Positions 20,875 to 31,358 of a stretch of DNA of 64,000 bases are shown here, one piece after another (the first letter of the stretch is position 1; each line of letters starts with the position of its first letter). Source of the DNA: Liolophura sinensis (taxonomy: Eukaryota > Mollusca > Polyplacophora > Chitonida > Chitonidae); assembly GCF_032854445.1 (NCBI RefSeq), contig NC_088300.1, positions 24,473,608 through 24,537,607 on the forward strand, in the 5' to 3' direction. A program made the position numbers and the translations under genes. A model generated the notes under the pieces. It did no database searches. It was not told where the DNA came from and was given only the letters and a program-made list of their open reading frames with translations.

Positions 20875-22400
20875 ATGTATAGCAAAAGACTGTTGTGAGA
20901 AGCTGGGAAAAATGGAGGCTTAGTTTATTGATGGAAAAGAACTTTTCTTTGGAAATTGCTTTAGCAGACTTGAGCTGGAAAACAGTTACAGCCCTGGCAT
21001 GCGTAACAGTTGACAAACTGTACTTTAGTAAAATTTGCTTTGTTACAGGGAAAACTATGTGTAGTGTGATATGAAATGGAACCAACATCAGCAATACATG
21101 TAAGATCGGCACATTTTACCCAGTTCATATGACTTTATGGTTCTGTGCTATAGAGTTTTTCTATAATCATGAACACATACATGCAATATTGTTTCGTTTG
21201 TTTTTCGTCTATCTACTGATACAGTTGGTCGTGTTATATATGCGCGTTAAAACTTGTGGCTGGTGATGTAATTACTGATTTAAGCACCATTTAATATCAG
21301 CACTGTTTTTAGAACTATGAGTAAGTGAGCATACACGTAGATCCACAACTGATCAAGCTGATAATGTGGGGTCAAGTCATTGTAATCAGTTGATGAGTGG
21401 TATACATTTTTTCCTTTTGCATTTTATGCGTAGCCAATACTGTATTTTGTATCAATACGTTGATCTTGTTCAGGCTGCTGTATAGTGAAGGCGATCATGA
21501 AATATGCTAATTTCAACTGTTATGTAGAATGTAGTGTTTTTAATTATGGTGGTGCCCTCTGTATTAGGTTAAAGGTTCAGATAGCCTTATCTTAGCATGT
21601 TTAAAGTCTTGTATGTTTAGAATGAAAGTGTGTGTTAAAAAAAGAACTTTGTGCCTGGAATCTCTATGAACTTCCTCTTTTGTTATGCTTAAAGGTACAG
21701 TGATTAACTGAAAAAAAGATGTTTTTCTAAAACTTTCTGTGATATACATTTAGTGATGTCTACAAGTTGAGGGATTCACATGTATATGTAATTATATACA
21801 TACGTAAGTAACTTTATTGTCTGAAGAAACTTTCTGGAAGAATCTTGTTTCTGTTTTACTGATATATGTCCTGAATGTTACATTGGTGCTAAGGTGTTTA
21901 GTGACATGTATTTAACTTTTTTGCTTTCATTTACTTTTTTATTGTGGTTACTTATTTTTGAGAATTCCTAGATGTGCTTAGGGCATTTTTTCACCCTGTG
22001 TATCCTCTTTACTATAAAATACTCGTCGGACAACCCTTTTGCACTGTTGTTGATCTTTATGTCCTTCAAGTTCAACAGACATATAGATGCTTTTTGTTAC
22101 TCTTATTTTTTATGCTTTGTGTACTCTCTTATAAATACAGCTTACAAAACCAGATTATTTTGTGTATTCTGCTTTGTTGTATTATTAAAAGTTCCCTTAA
22201 TGTATAACATCATGAAGCAATCTTCTAAGAAAAACAAGTGTGAAGGAAAGAAAAGAAGTAGCCAAGAAACAAACCTTTTATTTCTCACTTCAAACTATAT
22301 TAGATTTGTCTTTCACATTCGCACGCCAAGCATCATGTTCAATTTACTAATTAGCAAAAAAGTAAATGTAAGAATTCTTTTTCACATTATGGATTAAATA
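20875..22400 (+). other. Probable 3' UTR of the galectin gene, AT-rich
   Basis: AT-rich sequence without coding features. It follows the putative UTR acceptor. ATTAAA-type poly(A) signals occur near 22183 and 22393, but no clear AATAAA with a GU-rich tail was found, so the 3' end is uncertain. Confidence 0.3.
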
Positions 22401-23870
22401 CGAACCGTCACCAGCATAGTTGAAGGGTTTTCTTCATCAATTTCAAAATTGTATTCCTTGTTTTTACGTTGGCAGGATGTTTCAGGAAAGAAAAAAAAAC
22501 ACACAAAAAAACAGGGACAATCTTTAACCTGGTATAGACAGCCTCAGTTTGGTTCTGTAGAGCTAATACCAGTGAGGTCGCGTGCGCGGTGACATACATA
22601 TCATATACACCAGAGTTAATCGTGTATACCTCGCGAGGTGCATTGGTTTCCCTCCAGATTCCTTCGCCTGTATACGTGGTTATGCATTAGTGTCCCCAAA
22701 TTGATATAAAATTTGTACCAGTCTTCGGCCTTGGTAGCTGTATAGCATACCGCTCCGGTACAGGTAATTTTCATGTCGAGCAGGCCTTGTTGTAGTATAC
22801 GATTTACTCATTTCTTTCTCATATGTAATAATGTCGATCGTCTTAGAATACGTATGTGCGTGTTTGAACATTATTTGTGACCGATTGGAAACGTAGAAAT
22901 GGCTGGTAAGGTAGAAACGCGGGGCCTGTTCCGCAAAGAGATTTTGAGATGTCCAAAACTTTACCGATTCTCTTCATAACATATCTTAGCATTTGAAGCG
23001 GAAAGGTCAAATTTGGCTGGAAGTAATGAAAATTTTGTCTGTTTGATGCATGTATTGAAGATCGTAATCTGGAATACAATTTTGGGCCAAAAACCGAAAT
23101 CACTTTGTGAAACGGGTCATAGCCAATTAAAATCTTGATACCATCACTGGTTGACGCTCAGCGTAAAGGTGCTGTCACACGGCGCGGCTTGTAGGAACGA
23201 ACTAATCGAATAAAAAATACCCCCAACGCTATTATTGTATACGATATGACTTAAATTCAACAAATCGCTCGGTGTGCACGCGATTTGGGGAATAGCGCAG
23301 TACTAGTTTCATTCGGTTAGTGGGATTCGACAAGTTGAATGGACAAATCGCAACGTGTAAACGCCTTGGTGGGGAAGGGCTACGCTGATAACCTTCTGGC
23401 TGACATAATCGGCATGGGAGCACGTGTATATGAAAGTATATGTATATTGGGGGAAAAGGCCTGCCATACAAAGACGGAATGTCGTGGTGTACGACAAAAA
23501 CCCAAGCAAATATGTAATCAAACAATTACAGGGTATGCAGTTCCCAACATTAGTGAAAGAGAGACAAAATTGGCTAACGTGCCACATCTTTATGGCGCTG
23601 ACATTTTGGATATGAACTGCAAGCTAAATATGTAGCATAATGACATTTTGGATGTACAATGTGCCAGCCAAGTATGTATAGCATCATATGACATATTGTG
23701 CTCTTACAGCATTTTCGGGTCTGGTTGGCCCGATTGCACACAATATTTGCAGTAGCTGACTCGAGCGGCACGATGAAACCAACTAGTGATATTATAGCAT
23801 TACAAGCATTTGTTATATATAACCTAAGGGAAAATTAACAGGAGGTGGGTTTAAACTCATTGCTCCATGC
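22401..23870. other. Non-coding stretch, locally CpG-containing
   Basis: No convincing exon on either strand. Around 22560-22660 and 23150-23350 it is richer in CG dinucleotides than its surroundings. The segment 23160-23650 has a different base composition and short open frames but no motif I recognise; it may be an old mobile element. Confidence 0.4.
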
Positions 23871-23880
23871 TGAAGTTCTT

Positions 23881-24135
23881 TATTTATTTATTTGATGGGT
23901 GTTTTACGCCGTACTCAAGAATATTTTCGGCGGCCAGCATTATGGTGGGAGGAAACCGGGCATAGCCCGGGGGAAACCCACGACCATCCGCAGGTTGTTG
24001 GCAGACCTTCCCACGTACGGCCGGAGAGGAAGCCAGCATGAGATGGACTTGAACTCACAGCGACCGCATTGGTGAAAGGCTCCCAGGTCATTACGCTGCG
24101 CTAGCGCGCTAACCAACTGAGCCACGGAGGCCCCC
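23881..24135 (-). mobile_element. Intact tRNA-derived SINE (family 1) with target duplication
   Basis: Read on the minus strand: head GGCCTCCGTGGCTCAGTTGG, B-box TGAGTTCAAGTCC, body with CCATAATGCTGGCCGCCG, (AAAT)n tail. TGAAGTTCTTTA occurs at both ends (23871-23882 and 24136-24147): a 12-bp target-site duplication, slightly overlapping the tail. The best-preserved copy in the window, hence probably the youngest. Confidence 0.93.
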
Positions 24136-24147
24136 TGAAGTTCTTTA

Positions 24148-27100
24148 GATGTAGATCTTCACCAAAATACATGTGTTTTAAAAGGGTACAGAAGGTGTGT
24201 TTCAAGGTGAAGGTCAAGCTTGATAGGATACATATCTTAATAATTCTAATCTCTAAAATTGTGTCTCTCACTATTTTTAATTTGGATGCTGGGTAGGTAA
24301 TTAATGACAATTTCATTGACATAACCCACTATATATATGTTAATAAGCACAACTGCCGCAAGTAAAATGCCGAAAAATAAAATAAATCGGTCACTCGGCA
24401 GCCCTTTTAGCTCGCTTAAAATTAATACAAAATTGCTATGGAAAACTGAATTTGGTAATTTTTTGATACCTTGCTACGTTTTAAACTAACACACCCTCTG
24501 CATACTGTATACAGTTTTAACAGAATGGGCATTACCATCAAACCAATTCAGATTTTGCAACGGCTATCTTTTTTTTTACACCAATGGATTCTGTAGTTTA
24601 TTTTTAGTTTATAAACCCGTGCATCTGTACATTCTTTGGCGTAAATCAACCTAGGACTGCGTTTAATTTCTTTAGTCCATTTGGATATTTAACACTGTAA
24701 AATAGACGACAAAAGCAAAAAGCATGTCAGCGTTGTCTTTTTTCTTAGTAATTCTTCGCACATTCTAGACAGACTAGCCGTGAGTTCGCGTCTCACACGA
24801 GCCAGTATTTTCACTGACGTAGAGATAGATGTTTCAATGTCGGAATATAAATACATGATTCTTCATACAGTTTGGGGTCACAACCGAGGCGTGAGTTAAT
24901 TCCTAATCTTGGACATGGCATTTCTAGATTCCCCTGTTTCTATTGTTTTTATGCATGGCCTTGGTGGAAATTTCGGGCCGATGATTGGTCTTGTTTGTGT
25001 TATCTCGCATGAAGTTCGTTGGGCCTTCCGCCAGCAGGACTCCTTATACCTAGAACAGTTTGCCTTTAACTTGTTATAAATATCGATGCTTGAAACTCTA
25101 AACGGTTCCTTCACGGTGTCTGTGTGGTCTTGCATGAATTTCGTGGAAGATGACTTTCCCGCCAGCAGGACTCCTCATACCTGGAACAACTTGCCAATAA
25201 CTCGCTAAATGTCGATGATTTGCTCTGTACAGCGTCCGGTTCTTCCACACCTGAAAATATAATCGTCAGTAAAACGACAAACAAATAAAGAAATAAAACA
25301 CCGGTTTGGTTAAAATACAATGGTTTTAAGGCTTTTTGCAAATTATATACATATATCACGGGACTCATCCGAGTGAACTTAATTTTTTTTGTTCTGTAGG
25401 ATCAAGGTCACGCATATAAGTGGCGATGAGTATTGTTATTTGTTTTATTATAAACCACGTGAACCTACACTCAAGATACAACAAAGACGTCCTACGTGAA
25501 GTACTATTGATACAGCTTTATGTTTATGTGACATATAGGCCAAAAGCAAAAACCGAGTTTGTGGATTTGTGTACAAGTTCTCTGACTCATCGTTTCAGTG
25601 CATTTAAACATTTTAAATATGTCTATTTCGCCCTTGGTTGTTGTCCGTAAGCGACATGGATTTGTCATCTCTCCTAGCGAAAAATACTCCTTAAACCTAT
25701 TGTAAAATGTGTCATGTTTAATTTTGAAATTAGGTGTCGTCAACTATCGCTTTGATCGGACAAAGAAACACATGTTGTTGGTGGAAACACAGTTACCGAC
25801 CAAGCGGCAGCGCTGTACATGCTTTATCCAATCAGTGATAGCCGTTGGCTTGTGAAGGCACCAATTGGCTGTTCTGATTTTTTTCACCGGCGACATCAGG
25901 CATCGTCCATGAGACATGAACCAGCTGTTAACAGTCAAGTGCATTTACACTACACTAGTTACCGGTGTGCACATGTAGAGAATTTAGTGCTTGGTTTCAA
26001 CAGTATGATATTGAAATGTTTACACCTTCTTGACTGGGTGAAGTTATAGGTGTTCATAGCTGTCAATTGCCCCTTCATAAGGCATGAACCATGCATTCCC
26101 CATCCCCACACAGCCAGCTTAATTCACAGTATAATTAATTGCTTCAAGTTTAACATAGCATTTGGAAGCTGTTCAACCCAGAGCATTTTACCGGTTATCT
26201 AACGTATTCCAAGCCTTGAGCCATACGATCCCGAGGTTCGACCTTCCGTCATGTGGAACGTGATGCCAAATTGGGTAATTGTTCATTTCACCTGTCAGTT
26301 ACTCTCACACAAAGCTGCCTGCCAACGGCATGGACGTTCAATTCAGTTAATACAGAGATATGAAAGCTAGCGAGGAAGAGGGTGTTACAGCACGCATATA
26401 TGTACACAGCCCTCCTTTTGCGCGTTTGGTTTGCACACAACGCCCATGTCAACTTTCATTGGCACTTTTCCTCATGACCGAATGCCCACATATATCATTA
26501 TCTAATTTCGTAGTTGGCGAATGAAATGTGACATCCTCTTCACGCTGTCCATCAACGCGAAGATATCTGCACAATCAAATTTAAGTTATCATACATACAT
26601 GCACATATCGCCAGATGTTAAAAATCAATTTCTTTATATCCTCACCTTTTGTCAAGAATATGTAACGATGCGCATGTTTACTTCGATAAGCGCTAGAAAG
26701 TCGATGATATATATCAAGCCGTATCACATTAAGACCGATGAAAAGCTTGACATACATACATTTGATAAGCATATTTTTGTCTGTGTATACATTGTGTCAG
26801 TATATAAGATGGAGCTTCAACGATTTTAGTACACTGTGAAATGTGCGCGGCTGCTTATGCGTATTTCACAATTGACATCACTTATTACCGTTGGTATCTT
26901 GGTTTAATCGTTATAATTTTTTTTCAAATTGTGACTAAAACCCTGTATCAATAGCACATGAACGATCAAGAATAATGAAATACGAAATCATACCGGAGGC
27001 TCGAAAATCAGCGAAACACCATGCAGTAAATAAATACATGTAAGTGAAAATGTTTTCCCATATAGATGGAGTGTAGCTTTCAATGTTAGTCAATATCGAT

Positions 27101-27534
27101 TGCTTATTTAGCGATTATTTCGTGTCATTTTCAGTGCATGTTAGCTGTAATTAACACAGCTGTATCAGTCTTCTGGGTTTCGATATTTTCATTGTAGAGG
27201 TCACGAGTCTTGCAATTATCGTTGAACAAAGTTCAAACCAGAAACATCAGCGACTGTGCAATTATGAAAATAGAAGACAAACTCGCGTTTTGAACCCGTG
27301 ACTAAGTCTCGCAGTTTCCTTACGGCTGCAACGATATCTCTATATGATTTTGACAAGCTAGGCACACGTTCTACACTAATGTTTTTATTGTTCTGACCAT
27401 CTATAACAAACCTTTCTTCGTAAATCTATTTTCAACAAGTTACTTTTAAAATCCTAGCGCCATTGTGTATAGGATAAGCTAGAAAATGTCATTTGTGTGA
27501 AGTAAATTAATAAAAAAATGCATGTGTATTTTCA
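24148..27534. other. Non-coding interval
   Basis: AT-rich, with scattered short open frames and no conserved protein motif or RNA gene. The only structure seen is a local tandem duplication near 25.0-25.2 kb, listed separately. Confidence 0.5.
25008..25220. repeat. Two-copy tandem duplication of about 125 bp
   Basis: GCCAGCAGGACTCCTTATAC near 25030 and GCCAGCAGGACTCCTCATAC near 25155 lie in two related blocks, each preceded by CATGAA-TTCGT and followed by AACA-TTGCC and a TATCGATG/GTCGATG string. Diverged, so not recent. Confidence 0.7.
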
Positions 27535-27657
27535 TGCATACCACTACTCAAAAATATTTCACTTACACGACGGCGGCCAGCATTATGGTGGAAGGAAATC
27601 GGGTAGAGCCCGGGGGAAACCCACGCCCATCCGCAGGTTGCTGGAAGACCTTCCATT
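27535..27657 (-). mobile_element. SINE family 1 fragment
   Basis: Contains ACTCAAAAATATTTCACTTA, ACGGCGGCCAGCATTATGGT and CCATCCGCAGGTTGCTGGA on the plus strand, i.e. the 3' half of the element in minus orientation. Head missing. Confidence 0.85.
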
Positions 27658-28748
27658 AGTGAAATTGACATATATGTGATGTGACTATAATGTGAGATCA
27701 TATATAATTTTATCTACCTATAAATACAATACGCCATGTGTTTGACTTTCATTTTGTTTTCTTGGCATGGATCAGAGTCTACACGGAGTTGTCTACGTAT
27801 GTACATTCATACACACAAGCATATGTGTCATGTATACTGAGAATACTCGTAGAACATTCTAGGTTTCTTACCTAGATCGTTTCGCGGAATGATGATTCAC
27901 GTTTGTGGAGAATTAAGAACACGCTTAGTCACTATGAAAAAACTTCGGTAAAAATCAATACAGTCTAATACATATACCGTGGTTAGTAGTTACTACCAAC
28001 TATTGTTAGGATTATGTTTCATTTAAAAAGGCTGACCCCAAAGCAGATCTTATTCAGGCATGACTCGAACAGAACCTGAATCATGGGCTCTAATAAACGC
28101 CTGTTGTCTAATGATTTATTGATATTTGCACCAGTTTTTCACTTTTACAACGGCGGTCTTTTATGGGTTCTTAGCAAACCTCCAGACTTAAATGTGCATC
28201 TAGGAAATAACCCAGTTAAAGGTTTGTCGCAAGGTTCGGCACTTAGGTACTGTTTGGGCTGTTTGACTGTTTTTTTTTTTTAATATATTTTTATTATTTA
28301 TTTATTTTATTTATTTTGTCAAGACGCTGTTTTAAACACACCTATATAAATATATGCCCTTGTAGTTACAGAAGTGCTGTGCGTTGTCACATCGACGTTT
28401 TGACGTGGCCTGAAATTAACACGGATAGCCCATAATTATATGAATACCTCTGTCCGGCCTACAAGGAAAAAAATAAAAATGAACATGCTAGTATAAAGAT
28501 ATTCATATTTGTATATCACATAGATGTTTTCGGTGTATGTTATGCCCACGCATTTGTTTTTCGCAGCCTATAATTATTTAAAATGATTGATCATTAAAGG
28601 TCATTCTCCTGAACTCTGGCTTTTATACTTTAATACATTTGCTACACGGGCAACACTCAAGTACCCAACAATTAAATCTACAGCACATTTAACATGGTGA
28701 CCTACATATTTAATTGCTACACAAATTATTTACGGGACTTATTCCCAA

Positions 28749-28754
<6 letters not shown>

Positions 28755-28810
<56 letters not shown>
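28755..28810. repeat. (TA)n microsatellite
   Basis: A GTGTG lead followed by about 26 uninterrupted TA dinucleotides. The rest of 27.66-28.9 kb shows no recognisable feature apart from a T tract near 28270. Confidence 0.98.
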
Positions 28811-28812
<2 letters not shown>

Positions 28813-29237
28813 TGTCAACACTTTGATTATGTATGTTTTCACAGATGTTATGAAATCATTTTGAATATTTGGTTCTGAGAAGGTAACACGACTCATAGCG
28901 GACGTGTCCAGACCTGTCTGTGGAAATCACCTGTGCCATAGGGATTCCCCTAATCTACATAGCTTCACATGTTTATCGGGCGACGTATTCCAGGCTGATG
29001 ATCACACCGCGCTCAATTTCAAAACGTAACTTGTAACCAAGTTTTCTGCGGTATCTGTGCCTGTTACAGAAATAGACAAGACAATACTTTGGCAAGAGTT
29101 TCAACTGGCCTACTTTGAGGAAAGAGCCGTTCCAAATTATCTACAGGGGGGTGAGGTAAGGTGGGTTTCTGTCATCTATCACAGCTGTTCAGCGCGGACA
29201 AGGCCAGGTAGGTCAGCCGACCTGACTAGGCGTTGCA

Positions 29238-29243
29238 TATAAG
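29238..29243 (+). promoter_or_regulatory. Candidate TATA box of the bZIP gene
   Basis: TATAAG in the context GTTGCATATAAGTACG. It lies about 90 bp upstream of the ATG at 29329 and 270 bp upstream of the ATG at 29510. A transcription start about 30 bp downstream would place both in exon 1. A CGACTCA string at 28890 is one base off an AP-1 site, compatible with stress-responsive control of this family, but weak evidence. Confidence 0.45.
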
Positions 29244-29328
29244 TACGACGAAGTGCGAACGTCGTATCACACAGCGCGTAGAGCTTGACAAGATAGGATA
29301 TCTCTACACCTTTACAATACCAGTCATC

Positions 29329-29509
29329 ATGCTGAACGGAGTTTACACCCCCATACCTAGAGGAGCTGGCCGAAGGGGAGCCGGCCGAAGGGGAGCCGGC
29401 CTGGGCACAACTGGAGGGTGACACCCTCGCTGTTCTACGACCAGGAAAAACCCAGGCTGGAGCTCAAATCCGAGCCGTGTTTTGATGACGATTATGGCAA
29501 CATTGATAC
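29329..29509 (+). other. 5' part of bZIP exon 1: 5' UTR or frame-broken N-terminal coding
   Basis: Three overlapping open frames run through this GC-rich stretch and each looks protein-like in one part: ATG 29329 gives MLNGVYTP; the next frame gives YLEELAEGEPAEGEPAWAQL; the third gives LFYDQEKPRLELKSEPCF then DDDYGNIDT, with LKSE as a possible SUMO acceptor. The frame changes fall near C runs (29348-29352, 29423-29425). Either this is 5' UTR before ATG 29510, or the coding sequence carries single-base insertions. A 15-bp tandem unit GCCGAAGGGGAGCCG lies at 29370-29400. Confidence 0.4.
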
Positions 29510-29668
29510 ATGACGAAGAACTCCTTAGACTTGGCCAAAACGCCGAAGAAAACTGGCAATCTTCTACCGTTGATTAAAGAAGAATTAAAATGTAAAATCC
29601 AAGCCAAACGATTAGCGGCTGGTCAAGAAGAACTAGACATCCACGAGTCCAAACCCAAAGTCAATCAG
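29510..29668 (+). CDS. bZIP gene exon 1 (KEEL motif)
   Basis: ATG directly preceded by an in-frame TGA-TAC, so this is the first possible start in this frame. 53 codons ending at donor AATCAG/gtgagt, phase 0. Lys/Glu/Leu-rich; NLLPLIKEELKCKIQAKRL near residues 17-35 resembles the segment before the basic region of ATF3. Confidence 0.72.
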
Positions 29669-31358
29669 GTGAGTGTTGCCTCTTTCTGGCCAGGTATATA
29701 TTTGTTTTATACATTATGTTTTTGTGGACGCACTTTCACGTACTTTTACCTTTTTTTTTCAACTCACAGTTGAGGTATCCTCCTACAGTTAGAAATGCCA
29801 CAGTTAGACGCAAATATTGTCTTGATTAGCACTTTATCAACGAAAAGCGGTTAATATTGACCCACTTCGTATAAAATAATTTTTTTCACACTCATCGTAA
29901 TTCTGGTCATTAACCTAATCCTGATGTTTTTTTTTTTCAATACCACCTTGATAATTCCTTTTAATGAAACTTTGAAATCTAAGCTATGGAGAAAAAATTA
30001 TGTCTATTGAAACTTTTATATGTCATCCGTGTAATGATTTTAGTATAACAGTGTTCATGCTTGATGGATTTGCCTTGTATGACTTAGTGATTGTTAATTA
30101 AGACTTATTAACATACAAACTTCGATTTACCCGCTTACCCAGAAAGGCAGAAATTTTATGTGACGCACACGAATTCGACCTTCTATGTCTGGTTTATTCA
30201 GTGGAAGTATATAATGACATAACCACCGTTGGCTTGTCATATAAAATCGATTCTGCTTGAAGTAACACTTAATTATTTTATTGTATACCTGCGTTTATTA
30301 GACTCAGATGTTATACTGTAACTGTTTTGCCAGTCATGCTAAAGGGTCGTCAGCTGTCAATCACGTCTACATATATATGAGTATGCTTCTTTGTGAAGCT
30401 TTAATTCGCTTAAAGCTAATCATAATAGCCTTATGCAATATATGATTTAATCAGCAAAAACGTTATACTGGAACCTTCTATTTTTTGGCCATCAATGGCA
30501 TAAATTATATGTTATAGATGTATTGACCGTTGTACGTGCATATGCATATTTACACTCGAAAGTGTATGCTGTATTTCTGTAAGGGCAAGAGGCTGAAGTA
30601 CCTAATTACACCTAATAAAAATTTTGATTAAGTGTGAAAAATGAAACAAAAGTACAGAGAATATGGTGTAAACATTTAATCTCTACCTTAATTATAAGAG
30701 AGTGTATTTTGATTTTTTCTTTTAATAATAAATTTCAATTTTGCCGTATTTCAGCTGACTGAAGATGATATACGAAGGCGGGAGACCCGTAAAGCTCAGA
30801 ATAGACGTGCTGCTCAGCGATATCGTGTTAAACAGCGACGCCTGATCACTACGGACAAACAGTAAAGGCACGGTGGAGACGGAGGGTGGGGTGATGTGGG
30901 GCTTGGCTCAATAAATCTGTTTCAGTTCAAAGTATGATAATTAAGTTAATTCGTTGTAATTTTAATCCACGTTAAACAATGAGTAAGTCAGAATGCCATG
31001 CAGTAACACAAATAAGCATGAGCAGCTCCCTCAGCAATGAAAGTAGATCACCACTTGTCGTTCACCGTGTGTCACCGCCATGCAATACACATGCTTTTAT
31101 GGGAGACTATCTGCTGTGTACGTTTTACTTATATCATATCTTTGGGTATACACCTGACGATCCTTTTATTGTGCAATTTCAGGAGAAACAGCGTCTTCGA
31201 GTTGGAGAATGCGTCTCTGCTCGCCCAGGTTTCGTCAGCTGCAAGAAGACAAGCAGAGGATATTAGCCATTCTGGAGGACCACAAGAGGCACTGCTGCTC
31301 TCCGCGTGAAGCTGTCGTGCCTGACTGGGATGTAGACCCCATCTTTTTCATCAACTGA
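29510..31358 (+). CDS. ATF3/JDP2/Fos-like bZIP transcription factor, frame-broken
   Basis: Exons 29510-29668, 30755-30861 and 31183-31358; introns GT-AG. Exon 1 has LIKEELKCKIQAKRL, matching the ATF3-family KEEL...KRL segment. Exon 2 is the basic region, RRETRKAQNRRAAQRYRVKQ. Exon 3 gives the zipper ELENASLLAQV, then RQLQEDKQRILAILEDHKRH and C, ending WDVDPIFFIN and TGA at 31356-31358. From the basic-region Asn onward it aligns without gaps to human ATF3, but only if one T in the TTT at 31230-31232 is ignored; as written the frame runs off into a different tail ending at 31309. Such proteins dimerise through the zipper and bind CRE/AP-1-like DNA in the nucleus. With the extra base ignored the length is about 147 residues, near that of JDP2. 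Tyr replaces the usual Cys or Ser in the basic region. Confidence 0.75.
30755..30861 (+). CDS. bZIP gene exon 2 (basic region)
   Basis: Acceptor gccgtatttcag, donor ACA/gtaaag (weak). 35 codons plus CA; the G from exon 3 completes Gln. The signature N-x-x-A-A-x-x-Y-R is clear. Read-through past the donor hits TAA at 30863-30865. Confidence 0.85.
30910..30915 (+). terminator. Candidate intronic poly(A) signal
   Basis: AATAAA 45 nt after the in-frame TAA that follows exon 2 when its weak donor is not used. Downstream sequence is T-rich (GTTTCAG, TTCGTTGTAATTTT). Would yield a short product with the basic region but no zipper. Confidence 0.35.
31183..31358 (+). CDS. bZIP gene exon 3 (leucine zipper, one extra base)
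   Basis: Acceptor tgcaatttcag. Heptad d positions after the basic region are Asp, Phe, Leu, Leu, Ile, the last two only if the extra T near 31231 is skipped. Family-typical H-x-x-x-C tail (HKRHC) follows the zipper. Confidence 0.75.

Noticed and set aside
21972-22397. 141-codon plus-strand open frame
   Set aside because: Low-complexity Phe/Leu/Ile content from AT-rich DNA in a probable 3' UTR; an equally plausible overlapping frame exists and no motif is seen.
25008-25220. LINE reverse-transcriptase remnant (peptide RTPHTWNNLP)
   Set aside because: The peptide is short and no catalytic motif or continuing frame is present; kept only as a tandem duplication.
29057-29242. Open frame MPVTEIDKTILWQEF upstream of the bZIP gene
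   Set aside because: Lies upstream of the TATA box, has no homology I recognise and runs into non-coding sequence; a strong donor-like GAG/GTAAGG inside it may be chance.
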